NCBI GenBank assembly: GCA_964401835.1
Contig: CAYNZP010000001.1
Location: 340,154-404,153 of the forward strand
Direction: 5' to 3'
DNA from: CAYNZP01 sp964401835
Lineage (GTDB): Bacteria > Planctomycetota > Phycisphaerae > SM23-33
DNA: 64,000 nucleotides
The notes under the pieces are model-generated. The model was given only the letters and a program-made list of their open reading frames with translations. It did not search any database and was not told the DNA's origin. Positions within the stretch are counted from its first letter, which is position 1. Each line of letters starts with the position of its first letter. Shown piece after piece: positions 8,801 to 16,687 of this stretch. A program made the position numbers and the translations under genes.

Positions 8801-10577
8801 TAAGATCGACGAAGCGCTTAAAAGCGATATCGTCGTTCGCCTCTATGATTGCATGCGTTGGGGCGGAATGAAATGCGCCCAGCGATATGCAAAGCAGGTT
8901 TGCGAAGTAAATAAAGTTGATGATGGCGAAAATAACTATGCTTCAACGCATGCTGTGGTTCACAATCTCGCAAATGCGATGCTTATAAAAGACCCGTTCT
9001 TCATCGCAGAGCTTTCCACAAGCCCGCAAAAATACGCACGCGACCGCGAAAAATATAACGTCAATCCGGCAAACGGCGACAAGATCGCCTATCACCATCT
9101 GTGGCATTGGAATTTCCGGCTTGGCTCGTGGGAAAAGAATCTCTCTTTCATCACATACGATTGGATGCTAAAGGCGTTGCGATCCATGCGAGGCCTAAGG
9201 AAATTCCTCCCCGGCTGGAGTAAACAGCAGCGCCGATACCTCCAGCAGTACGAAGCCCATATTGCGGAACTTGTTACCACAAAGGGCAAGCACGACGACT
9301 TGCTTGCGATTCTATCCTCGCCACGCTGCATGAACTGCACAAACGCAAAGTGCGCAGACGACGGATGCCCCCTATCCAGTGACATTCCGGCATGGACGCA
9401 GTTGGCTTACCAGAACAGATGGCAAGAGGCTTCCCAAAAGCTGCATGAATTCAATAACTTTCCCGAGTTTACCAGCGAGATATGCCCAGCCCTGTGTCAA
9501 AGTGCCTGCAAGCAGAGCGTAAACGATTGGCCAGTTCAGGCCCAGAGCATTGAGCGAGAAATTATCGAGCGAGCTTTCGGGGCTGGTTGGGTAAAGCCTA
9601 GTCCATCAAAGGAAAAGACAGGCAAGCGCGTAGCTATAGTCGGGTCTGGCCCTGCAGGTCTGGCAGCTTCCCAGCAGTTAGTAAGGACGGGGCACGATGT
9701 AACCGTCTTTGAAAAGGACAACCGCATCGGAGGTCTTTTGAGATTCGGCATACCGGATTTCCGCCTGGACAAAAACCTCATCGACCGTCGGCTGGAACAG
9801 CTCCACGTCGAGGGTGTCGTCTTCAAAACCGGCGTTGAGGTCGGAAAAGACATTTCTGCAGATAAGCTGCGCAACGATTTTGACGCTGTTTTGCTGGCAA
9901 CAGGCGCTGGGACATCCCGCGATCTTGATGTCCAGGGCCGAGAGCAAGCAGGAATTCATCAGGCGATTGATTTCCTCAGAAGCCAGAACTGCAAAGTTGC
10001 CGGCCTGGCTCATGGCGCCGAAACGGTATCGGCCAAAGATAAAATCGTCGCGGTTATTGGCGGCGGCATGACGGGCGAAGATTGTGTCGAAACCGCCATC
10101 GCACAGGGCGCCTGGGAAGTTCATCAATTCGAGATACTTCCACGCGAACTTGCAGACTCAGCCGGCAACGGCTCGGTTTTACAGCCGCCGGAAAACCTCC
10201 ATCGTCGCTGGTGCGTTTCGACAAAAAGCTTTGGCGGAAACGGCGACGGCCTGTCGGAAATTACCGCATCAAGGGTGGAGTGGACGAATTCTCCACAAGG
10301 CCAAAATATGAGGGAAATCCCAAATAGCGACTTCCGCATGAAAATTGACATGGCCATTCTCGCAATGGGCTTCGAGCCGAAAATCGATTCCAAACTCGCT
10401 TCCCAGCTAGACCTGGATATCAAAGAGTCCGGCCAATTTGATGTAAATGACTATTGTTTAGGCACCTGCGGAGTTTTCGCTGCCGGCGATCTGGTAAACG
10501 GCGCCTCCTACGTTGCTACAGCCATTGATTCCGGCAGAAAAGCCGCGGATAAAATTAATCAGCACCTAACGGTTTAA
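5850..10577 (+). CDS. Indolepyruvate:ferredoxin oxidoreductase-like enzyme fused to a GltD-like NAD(P)H oxidoreductase
   Basis: A single 1,575-residue frame joining several redox modules. Residues about 10-390 are the pyruvate/indolepyruvate oxidoreductase alpha (pyrimidine-binding) domain. Residues about 418-610 are the TPP-binding half, with CPGCPHRD near 421, GDTGCYTM near 461 and GDSTFFHSG...DNSTTGMTG near 507-545. A short Cys cluster, CRFCLTCAEFTGCPG, is near 647 and replaces the usual two-cluster ferredoxin domain. Residues about 730-1080 are the gamma (IorB-like) domain, beginning VGVGGMGVGVATSI. Residues 1158-1250 form the GltD-type Fe-S domain (CMNCTNAKCADDGCPL; CPALCQSACKQ). From 1263 comes the FAD/NAD(P)-binding half (VGSGPAGLAASQQL; GGGMTGEDC). 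IorA, IorB and GltD-like parts are normally separate proteins. The frame is intact throughout. Substrate (aryl-pyruvate or other 2-oxoacid) and electron flow are inferred. Confidence 0.85.
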   Translation: MKVDPRFLTSEGLEVFTGSEMLVKGALEADGGVHLLGGYPGSPIAGYFDSMSRIKDLLKAKGIHAVINNNEALSAAMLNGTQALPCRAMIVMKSVGVHVAADALALGNLAGAHKDGGAIVVYGDDPWSDSTQVPSDSRYISKHLFIPVIEPANPQDVKDYVDLSFKLSRRSELYAGYVLTTNLADGGGSVQCRPNQYPDSNVINKFDFATKAINLDKRVMLPPRTWWQEESFSDRHARAIAAARELGMNQLLYTCDTRKSIGFATSGLAHSYLLQALEELGLLGEFPILKFGMSYPIDSELVGQLANQCERIIVVEERRAFLEDHISEVVLKNRQLDKESGSTEVWGKKFPMNLTGLPETRGLHPSILIEHLVPLFKAVNGEKTQVQMPEQSKALDREIDTIDSTAKTNIGKLPPRIPSFCPGCPHRDSANLCLEIRKRFMDADYMKHKYKSKPVDLLFHGDTGCYTMLLFPPNEELMHDYSGMGLGGGTGSGTDPFIANKEVVFMGDSTFFHSGQLAISQAVKFGQDITFIILDNSTTGMTGHQPTPGVDYDVLGNLTAVQDIEEIVRGIAGENEILITRADPEKRPQYRDLLESTFLSGGVKVIIATKECGITRNRRKRRQERQIRKRLGFLPTWQHMNINQEVCRFCLTCAEFTGCPGLKHADTHYGRKMDTDITWCVDDGACERIGACNSFERVTIKRKRPPKSRVPELGLDDIPEPQKRPMAGDQWQCCLVGVGGMGVGVATSIIVRAGHKEGYNVIFLDKKGLAIRNGGTISQVVYNKATRPISAIIPYGKADLLIGIDVLEAARALDSAGRARIASPEKTTAVINTAKNTTITSLWGEGDFDPIELEKLVRSYTRQDDFLARDISRICEKYLGSKLYANIMMLGFAFQNGQIPVSMHSMAWAIKDTIRTDFRKNLYAFNMGRKLVVQRDLFQGPPVKTAWQDLLEERCRWTIRRYRRSQLLADRLRQLTASTIESVNKIDEALKSDIVVRLYDCMRWGGMKCAQRYAKQVCEVNKVDDGENNYASTHAVVHNLANAMLIKDPFFIAELSTSPQKYARDREKYNVNPANGDKIAYHHLWHWNFRLGSWEKNLSFITYDWMLKALRSMRGLRKFLPGWSKQQRRYLQQYEAHIAELVTTKGKHDDLLAILSSPRCMNCTNAKCADDGCPLSSDIPAWTQLAYQNRWQEASQKLHEFNNFPEFTSEICPALCQSACKQSVNDWPVQAQSIEREIIERAFGAGWVKPSPSKEKTGKRVAIVGSGPAGLAASQQLVRTGHDVTVFEKDNRIGGLLRFGIPDFRLDKNLIDRRLEQLHVEGVVFKTGVEVGKDISADKLRNDFDAVLLATGAGTSRDLDVQGREQAGIHQAIDFLRSQNCKVAGLAHGAETVSAKDKIVAVIGGGMTGEDCVETAIAQGAWEVHQFEILPRELADSAGNGSVLQPPENLHRRWCVSTKSFGGNGDGLSEITASRVEWTNSPQGQNMREIPNSDFRMKIDMAILAMGFEPKIDSKLASQLDLDIKESGQFDVNDYCLGTCGVFAAGDLVNGASYVATAIDSGRKAADKINQHLTV

Positions 10578-10612
10578 GAGAAAAAAGCCGCCGGAAAAAC
10601 GTTGTGTTTTGT

Positions 10613-10618
10613 TATAAT
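10613..10618 (+). promoter_or_regulatory. Candidate -10 element
   Basis: A perfect TATAAT lies 37 bases before the start of the small lipoprotein gene and follows the 1,575-residue fusion. No good -35 hexamer is seen at the right distance, so this is a modest call. Confidence 0.4.
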
Positions 10619-10654
10619 GGTTGGACTTTTTAACCCAGTAAGGAGGATGTAGAG

Positions 10655-10894
10655 ATGAAATATGGAGCAGTAATTCTATTGGTCTTTTGTTTATTTGTCG
10701 TTGGGTGTAAAGATGACTCTGCGGAAATAACTGTCACAAAGTCAGATCAGCTGACCATCGCCTCTGACTCGGTAGCTGCCCCCGCAGCCCAAGCCCAGAG
10801 CAGCGAAACCCAAACCTCAAAAAAGAAGAAGGATTGCGTCAGCTGTTCTCGCTATAGAGTTTGGGGTTCTTCGGACGCAAAAACCGGAAGTTAG
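10655..10894 (+). CDS. Small putative lipoprotein
   Basis: 79-residue protein with a lipoprotein signal peptide: positive start, hydrophobic stretch to residue 17, then lipobox VVGC with the acylated Cys at residue 18. The mature part is short, rich in Ala, Ser, Gln and Lys, with a KKKKDCVSCSR motif (CxxC). A strong Shine-Dalgarno AAGGAGGA lies 7 bases before the ATG and a TATAAT further upstream, so the gene is probably real although I recognise no family. It stands alone between the large fusion and nth. Confidence 0.7.
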   Translation: MKYGAVILLVFCLFVVGCKDDSAEITVTKSDQLTIASDSVAAPAAQAQSSETQTSKKKKDCVSCSRYRVWGSSDAKTGS

Positions 10895-10976
10895 CGCTTT
10901 TTATTGAACTTTGTATCGCCAACATGCCTCGGTCAGGCCAACTTGGCCGGGGCTGTTCGGTTAAATTGAGGGGAAA

Positions 10977-11636
10977 ATGGCCCGAGAAAGTAAAGCGGAA
11001 CAGAAAAAACGCGTAAAGAAAATTATCGCTGCCCTGCTGAAGCAACGGCCTGACCCCAAACCCGAGCTTAACTACTCAAACCCCCTTGAGCTTCTAGTAG
11101 CTGTTATTCTCTCAGCCCAGTGTACAGATGTCCGGGTGAATATCGTCACCAAGGATATCTTTAAAAAGTATAAAACGGCTGATGATTACGCCTCTGCCAA
11201 ACAGGAAACACTTCAGGAAGAGATTCGCTCGAGCGGTTTTTACCGCAACAAGGCCAAAAATATCCGCCATGCCGCGGCGATGATGGTCGCGGATTTCGAT
11301 GGCAAGGTCCCCGATAACATGGAAGACCTCCTCAAACTGCCCGGCGTTGCCAGAAAGACCGCCAATGTTATTCTTGGGAATATCTTCGGCAAAAACGAAG
11401 GTATCGTCGTCGATACTCATATGATGCGTGTCAGCCAACGACTGAAATTAACAACAAATCATAAGAAGCAGCCCGAAAAGATCGAGCAGGACCTGATGGC
11501 CGTTGCCCCGCAGGATAAATGGAAACATTTCAGCAATCTGATCGTCCTTCACGGCAGATATGTCTGCACAGCCCGCAAGCCTAATTGCGAACAGTGCGCT
11601 ATAAACAAACTTTGCCCTTCAGCATTCAAGGTTTAG
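10977..11636 (+). CDS. nth: Endonuclease III
   Basis: Bifunctional DNA glycosylase/AP lyase that removes oxidised pyrimidines in base-excision repair. The 219-residue protein has the helix-hairpin-helix LPGVARKTANVILG near residue 120, containing the catalytic Lys in the RKTAN segment. The catalytic Asp lies in VVDTHMMRV. The C-terminal 4Fe-4S loop is a C-X6-C-X2-C-X5-C motif (CTARKPNCEQCAINKLC). Length and motif order match the E. coli enzyme. GAGGGG just before the ATG serves as ribosome binding site. Confidence 0.96.
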   Translation: MARESKAEQKKRVKKIIAALLKQRPDPKPELNYSNPLELLVAVILSAQCTDVRVNIVTKDIFKKYKTADDYASAKQETLQEEIRSSGFYRNKAKNIRHAAAMMVADFDGKVPDNMEDLLKLPGVARKTANVILGNIFGKNEGIVVDTHMMRVSQRLKLTTNHKKQPEKIEQDLMAVAPQDKWKHFSNLIVLHGRYVCTARKPNCEQCAINKLCPSAFKV

Positions 11637-11812
11637 CATTTCATTGAACTCCATAATGCAGATGCAGACCCCTAACGACGTGTATTTAGTAGAATAAACT
11701 CTAAACTCCCCTAAGGAACGGTACGTATAAAAGGTGCGCTCTGACGGGCGGCTTATTCCTTTTGGTTGCGTCTCCCCCTGCGAAGCTGAAGGGTTTGGGT
11801 CGCCCACTATCG

Positions 11813-12289
11813 TTAAACTACCGCCTTATTTTCGTCTTCATGGTCTGCATGTTCCAACTGCGTTCTATCTTCGTCTTGGCGGCGGTGATTTATACCGAGC
11901 TTTTTCTCATACAGCCGAAAGATGTCTTTCGGTTCAAGGCCCAACAGCTGGCAGATGCTTACCCAGAAAAACAGCATATCAGTCACCTCTACTCGGGCAT
12001 TCTGGATATCCTGAAGTTCATACTGCCGCCCCTGGCGCGCCTCTTTGTACCAGTGCTTCCAACTCAAACATTCCTGAAGTTCATTGCACTCAGAAACCAA
12101 TGCGTCTATATAGTTCTTTAGTGCCCGCCCCACCTCAAGCCTTTGACCGCCCCTGTCAGCAAGTTCGCCGGTTTCTTCCGCATTTTTCATCGCGGCGCCT
12201 AAACCTGCGGTGTCGTGACCGGCGCGTTTATTAAGCTCTGCCTGGTACGGCCAAAGCTCAGATAGTGAGTTGATAGCAGGTTTTTCCAT
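11813..12289 (-). CDS. Dimeric-type dUTPase-like all-alpha NTP pyrophosphatase
   Basis: 158-residue all-helical protein resembling the dimeric dUTPases of the MazG-related superfamily, which hydrolyse dUTP to dUMP. The metal-binding pattern is visible: ECNELQE in the first helix pair and EVTDMLFFWVSICQLLGL in the second, followed by the family segment YEKKLGINHRRQ. It could also act on other nucleoside triphosphates. The ATG at 12289 is preceded by GGAAGGG. It is convergent with nth and divergent from the next membrane-protein gene. The C-terminal tail is polar and probably disordered. Confidence 0.8.
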   Translation of the reverse strand: MEKPAINSLSELWPYQAELNKRAGHDTAGLGAAMKNAEETGELADRGGQRLEVGRALKNYIDALVSECNELQECLSWKHWYKEARQGRQYELQDIQNARVEVTDMLFFWVSICQLLGLEPKDIFRLYEKKLGINHRRQDEDRTQLEHADHEDENKAVV

Positions 12290-12507
12290 TATCGCCCTTC
12301 CTTAAAGAAATTTTCAAGGCCTATTGGGGGTGATTCTATCTGCCACAGTTGAAATTTCCAATTACTGAGTCAAATTTAACCCAATTTTATTAGCCTTATT
12401 TACTGATGGTATATCTTGTACCGACTGCGAAGTGAATGTAAGCTATGTAGCCACATTGATGAAAACGCGAAGCTAAAATGGGCTTTTAACGAAGACAGGA
12501 GACAAAA

Positions 12508-13332
12508 GTGATTGCAGGCATTCCAAATTATCTCTATCCTTGGCAACTCCCCTTAATTTTCATTTTCATAGCGGGCTGGATCGTTGGCGGTGGATATCTG
12601 CTTGGGTGGTCTTTTAAATGGCAAAAGATTGAAAAGAAGGTTCCGCTGCAAAAACACATTTTCGCGTCTTTTCTGGCTGGCAGTGGCGGAGTGATAGCTG
12701 CTGGTATCCTCTTATTGTTTTTCAGACAAATTGCTGGCAGCAATATGGGGCTTCTGATTCTCGGGTTGCTGCTTGGCAGCATCCTGGCATTAGTAGTGGC
12801 CTTTTATGTTCTCTACGCCTTTTACAATCTCAGTGCAGCAAAAACTCTCAAAATCTCACTCCCGCCAGTTGGTGGAATCTTCATACTGGCTGTGCTAATA
12901 GCCTTGCTATCAGGAGTGCCATCCTATTATATAACAAGAAAAAGGCTTCTCAGAAACACCTGCAGACAGAGACTGCTTTACATCGACAGGGCTATCAGGA
13001 ATACTTATGAAAAAAAGTTCGAAAAACCCCCCATAAGACTTCAAGCCCTTGTGGATAAAGAGGCTATATTAAGTCATTTGCTGCAATGCCCACGCAATAC
13101 GCGCAGGGAAATCACTTACTTTTACGCTCCTTCCAAGTCAATTGCCCGAGAAGAAGAAACAAAAACTATTCGCGCTTGTGACTATCATGTTAATCATCAT
13201 AGCAAGGGTAGAAATGTCCTCTTTGTTAATGGTAACTGTGAATGGTACTCAGAAAAGGATTTTCAAAAACTTTTGAAACTTCCGGAAAATCAAAGTTTTG
13301 CCGAGGCATTGAAATCTAAAGACATAAGATAG
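12508..13332 (+). CDS. Membrane protein with pilin-like C-terminal motif
   Basis: 274-residue protein of unknown function with four predicted membrane segments in the first 155 residues (about 11-33, 49-71, 78-105 and 121-145). A soluble C-terminal domain follows. It ends with YHVNHHSKGRNVLFVNGNCEWYS, which resembles the terminal H...NVLFADGHVEW motif of planctomycete prepilin-type proteins, here on a polytopic protein without a prepilin leader. The start is a GTG at 12508 with AGGAG upstream. No operon partner is evident. Confidence 0.65.
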   Translation: MIAGIPNYLYPWQLPLIFIFIAGWIVGGGYLLGWSFKWQKIEKKVPLQKHIFASFLAGSGGVIAAGILLLFFRQIAGSNMGLLILGLLLGSILALVVAFYVLYAFYNLSAAKTLKISLPPVGGIFILAVLIALLSGVPSYYITRKRLLRNTCRQRLLYIDRAIRNTYEKKFEKPPIRLQALVDKEAILSHLLQCPRNTRREITYFYAPSKSIAREEETKTIRACDYHVNHHSKGRNVLFVNGNCEWYSEKDFQKLLKLPENQSFAEALKSKDIR

Positions 13333-13521
13333 CTGGATCAGACCAGTTACTGCTTTGAAGACAAACCTTTATTCAACCCGAGAGAGTTTCTCTTTTAGCT
13401 AAAACTGCCCAAGCGACCATTCTAACTACCTCGCCCCAAAGGACTTGCGGTTTATGTGGCGATTCCCGTCAATGACAAAGGGAGCATCACCAGTTCTCAT
13501 ACGGCGTGCATTAAGACAGAA

Positions 13522-13537
13522 TGTTCCATGTGGAACA
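13522..13537. promoter_or_regulatory. parS-like site 1
   Basis: TGTTCCATGTGGAACA: a 16-mer with seven of eight symmetric base pairs, differing from the canonical bacterial parS (TGTTTCACGTGAAACA) at three positions. It lies 633 bases before parB. Confidence 0.8.
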
Positions 13538-13989
13538 CAGTCGCCATCGAGAGATGATCGACCTCTTGAACTACCTTCCTCTCAAGACCAACAGCACCTC
13601 AATCGTCTCTTTGCTAGAACCCACCCCCCTCTTCAGCAGATTAAAATTGATTGGCTGAATTAGAAAACAGATATTGATGGCCCCCTTCTGGGAATTAGCC
13701 TTGACGGGATCCCTCAAACCATGAAGCTGTCCATTTTCAACAAATCAAAAAGGGAGATAGTCTTTTGGGAAAAAGAAACAATTGACATTCTTATTTGAAA
13801 TGCAGGTTCCGAATCTGGATTTGAATCGCTGGCAAGCCCCAAACCGTTTGCGGCGATTTGCATTGATAAAACGAATTTTGCTTAGAATGATTGAAGATTA
13901 AATAACACGTAAAGACTGCTATCTGGCAAACACGGAACATTTTTTTTGCCCTTACAGATGGTTGCGAAAGACAACTGGCCAAAACTTGC

Positions 13990-14005
13990 TGTTCCATGTA
14001 GAACA
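13990..14005. promoter_or_regulatory. parS-like site 2
   Basis: TGTTCCATGTAGAACA, the least symmetric of the three copies, 165 bases before parB. It shares the TGTTCCA half-site with the other two. Confidence 0.7.
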
Positions 14006-14097
14006 GCTGACATCCTCCCAGTCATCACTTTTTTCTTCTTTTCTCTTGAAGTGCTATCAGTCTTTGTTATCCTTTTTTTAAAGGGACATTTTAAAAG

Positions 14098-14113
14098 TGT
14101 TCCACGTGGAACG
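14098..14113. promoter_or_regulatory. parS-like site 3
   Basis: TGTTCCACGTGGAACG: perfect CACGTG core and 14 symmetric bases, 57 bases before the parB start. It is the best match of the three to the canonical parS. Confidence 0.85.
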
Positions 14114-14169
14114 GACACCAATTTATTTGCGACAATAAGCCATGATTATTAGGGAAAGGAAGCCCGATA

Positions 14170-15159
14170 ATGGTCAAATCCAACCAATCTAAGCCACGCC
14201 TTGGCCGCGGATTATCAAGCCTTATTTCCAACTCGGCTGCCATTGCCAAAAATGACAGCCAGTATATGAGCGACACCGGTGCTATGCCTGCAATACCGTC
14301 AATCGATGGCAGGGCAACCATAAAGACCACTTCGACAGAGCCGAAAGAAATACCTATAGAAAATATCGCTCCGAACCCCTACCAGCCACGAAAAGAATTT
14401 CGCGAGGAAGACCTGGCCGAGTTGACAGAGAGTATCCGCCAGCAGGGGATCATCCAGCCGCTCATCGTTACCACCTCAAAAAGTGATGACGGCGAAAAGC
14501 CATTCGTCCTGATTGCAGGCGAACGACGGCTGAGGGCGTCGAAGCAGGCTGGCCTCGAAAATGTTCCCTGCATTATCAAGCAGGTCGATCAACGCCAGAT
14601 GGTGGAATGGGCATTGATAGAAAATATTCAGCGAAGCGACCTGAACCCAATCGAAAGGGCACAGGCCTATCGACAGTACATAGACCGCTTCAATCTCTCT
14701 CAGGCCCAGGCCGCTGAAAAGTTGGCCCAGCCGCGAACTACGGTAGCTAACTACTTGCGGTTACTTGACCTACAAGATAATTTGCAAAAGATGCTCTGTG
14801 AGGGGACGCTTTCTTTCGGGCATGCCAAGGTCCTTGCCGGGCTGGCAAACGACCCCCAGCACCAGCTTTATCTGGCTAGGAGAATAGCCTCGAAGAACCT
14901 TTCCGTCAGACAACTTGAGGGGTTGATCGAGTCCGAAAGATTAGCCTCTGGAAAAGAAAACGCCAGCGACAAACGCACACCCAAGGCCAAGCCGGCTTAC
15001 ATCATCGACCTCGAAGAAAAGCTGACCCAGACCGTCGGCACTCGGGTTCGTATAAAGCAGGGCAGGGCAAAGAACACCGGCCAGATTCACATAGACTTCT
15101 ATTCACTGGACGATTTCGACCGACTTTCAGGCTATCTGGGCCTGAAAGAGGAAGAATAG
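14170..15159 (+). CDS. parB: Chromosome-partitioning protein ParB
   Basis: CTP-dependent sliding clamp that loads at parS and organises the replication-origin region. In the 329 residues the N-terminus RLGRGLSSLIS is the usual ParA-contact peptide. IAPNPYQPRKEF starts the ParB/Srx domain, and GERRLRASKQAG is the CTP/arginine-rich box. ENIQRSDLNPIERAQAY and the helix-turn-helix LSQAQAAEKLAQPRTTVANYLRLL bind parS. The C-terminal dimerisation domain ends with the conserved GxIxIxF-type strand (GQIHIDFYS). Three parS sites lie directly upstream. AAAGGAAG precedes the ATG. No parA is adjacent, which is unusual for chromosomal parB. Confidence 0.95.
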   Translation: MVKSNQSKPRLGRGLSSLISNSAAIAKNDSQYMSDTGAMPAIPSIDGRATIKTTSTEPKEIPIENIAPNPYQPRKEFREEDLAELTESIRQQGIIQPLIVTTSKSDDGEKPFVLIAGERRLRASKQAGLENVPCIIKQVDQRQMVEWALIENIQRSDLNPIERAQAYRQYIDRFNLSQAQAAEKLAQPRTTVANYLRLLDLQDNLQKMLCEGTLSFGHAKVLAGLANDPQHQLYLARRIASKNLSVRQLEGLIESERLASGKENASDKRTPKAKPAYIIDLEEKLTQTVGTRVRIKQGRAKNTGQIHIDFYSLDDFDRLSGYLGLKEEE

Positions 15160-15202
15160 ACCCAGCCAAATTCCAAGGTAAAGCCAAGCTGCGCTGTTTA
15201 AA

Positions 15203-16486
15203 TTAACTCCCGGGAGGCGGGGGCGGTGTTTCCGAAGCGTTTTTTGGTGTTGCCTGTGGCGTATTGTACTTATTAGTTAAAACCGTTTCGAGTGGTACGG
15301 TTTTTCCAAACGCATCGTGCCAATTGACTCGGCCGGTTAACTGCATCAGGACAAATAATGTAATTATCGCTCCTATGGTTACAGTCAAGCCAGTCCTGCC
15401 TGGATAGAAAAAGGCGTAACTAAAACCAATCAAATAGATCAATTGCGCCAAACCTACATAAAGCACGGCAAACTTAACACCGCAAACCAGCCGCATATAG
15501 CTGACTACCAAAAGGCCGCTTACAGCGGAACAAATCCAAAAAGCCGCATGGATATTCATTATGTCCACAAGGTAGGCCAACAGTATATGAAATGCAAAAA
15601 AGCCGGCTGATATGAACAAATAATGCATCGGATGAAGTTGAATCTTTTTTAATACGACTATGGTGAACAAAACTGTAAAGAAGAAAAACAAACTCACTGG
15701 GGCAAAAAGGCTCATTCTTGCTGCGATTGGCCCGGCATTCAGTCTGGCAGGCATTTCAATTCCCGCTGTCTGGGCCATTCTGACGTTGTCAAACTCCCAA
15801 CTCGCCTCCACACCTTTATCACCATCTATCTCAGTTGCGGGTGCTGAGGGGCTAACACTTCCGCCGGGGTAATCAATCTCCTTGAAGTTCGTCCTGGCTG
15901 TCAGCTTGAAATCTTTTACCAATATCGGCTCTTTACCACTTCTTGAAAGTGCGTATTCCCATCTATCTCGGCCGCGTGTTTTGTAGGAAACCGCTATCCG
16001 GTGGGGGGCGTTATCGGCAGGGAGGGGAATCACTAAGATATTACCATTGCTTGCCTTATACTTAACAGCTCTAATTTGGCCGTCAAGGGAAACCCGGAGA
16101 TTTTCAAAAAAACTCGCCCCATGAGGTAATTCGAAATTGAAAAGGGCAGCCTTGCCGGTCTGGCCGGTAATCGGCGCCTGCACAGTATATTCACCCGAAA
16201 AATTAACCGTATAGGTGCTGAACCATAACAAGCCCTTATACCGATTATGATGCTCGAACTCGACAGCTGCTTCTGTCTTGATCGGCTCGACTCGATAGCC
16301 CCTTACTGCCTGCAAATAGGGGGCCTTTTGGACCAGGCTGCTCGGCCCCCAAAGGTTATTTACCTCTTCTGCGAGAGATTTCTGAAGCTTTGATGTGCGG
16401 TACTCGAGATTACCCCCAAGAATTGCCCATGCTGCCCCAGCAGATGCGAAAATAATCGAGATCACGACAAATCTCAAAGTTGTCAT
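15203..16486 (-). CDS. CreD-like inner membrane protein
   Basis: 427-residue membrane protein. An N-terminal membrane segment (about 5-22) is followed by a periplasmic beta-rich domain (about 40-255). The multi-helix C-terminal part contains KIQLHPMHYLFISAGFFAFH, which resembles the CreD family segment HPLQYLLVG...FYLLLL, and ends with VLMQLTGRVNW, like the CreD tail LTRRVDW. CreD is linked to the CreBC stress regulon in enterobacteria; its molecular role is not established. The C-terminus is Pro-rich. AGGGG lies upstream of the ATG at 16486. No creBC genes are present. Confidence 0.75.
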   Translation of the reverse strand: MTTLRFVVISIIFASAGAAWAILGGNLEYRTSKLQKSLAEEVNNLWGPSSLVQKAPYLQAVRGYRVEPIKTEAAVEFEHHNRYKGLLWFSTYTVNFSGEYTVQAPITGQTGKAALFNFELPHGASFFENLRVSLDGQIRAVKYKASNGNILVIPLPADNAPHRIAVSYKTRGRDRWEYALSRSGKEPILVKDFKLTARTNFKEIDYPGGSVSPSAPATEIDGDKGVEASWEFDNVRMAQTAGIEMPARLNAGPIAARMSLFAPVSLFFFFTVLFTIVVLKKIQLHPMHYLFISAGFFAFHILLAYLVDIMNIHAAFWICSAVSGLLVVSYMRLVCGVKFAVLYVGLAQLIYLIGFSYAFFYPGRTGLTVTIGAIITLFVLMQLTGRVNWHDAFGKTVPLETVLTNKYNTPQATPKNASETPPPPPGS

Positions 16487-16687
16487 TTTAATCCCCTTTG
16501 AAATGAAAAGTTACCTGGCCATTTTTGTTCATTGTAATTAACTACGGTCAGGCCTGGAAAATTGTTCCTGTTTTTCTTGTGCGGATTTTCCCAATAAATC
16601 TTTCTACATGCAACTTATAAAAAGTAATGTTACAAATCCCCAAAAGTATTATCCTATCGTGCCTGACAAAGGAAACCTGGGATTAGA

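Larger units (their letters stand above)
13333..14169. other. Non-coding region upstream of parB carrying parS sites
   Basis: About 840 bases without a convincing gene. It contains three parS-like 16-mers (annotated separately) at increasing match to a palindrome toward parB. A 72-codon open frame at 13445-13663 has no family resemblance and no ribosome binding site. No trace of a parA (MinD-like P-loop) gene is readable in any frame. Confidence 0.6.

Noticed and set aside
5850..10577. Possibility that the large fusion is several genes joined by a frame error
   Set aside because: The frame is open across all domain boundaries with good coding character and no internal Shine-Dalgarno/start pairs at the joins.
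13445..13663. 72-codon open frame upstream of parB
   Set aside because: Contains a parS site, has no ribosome binding site, and the product has no family features.
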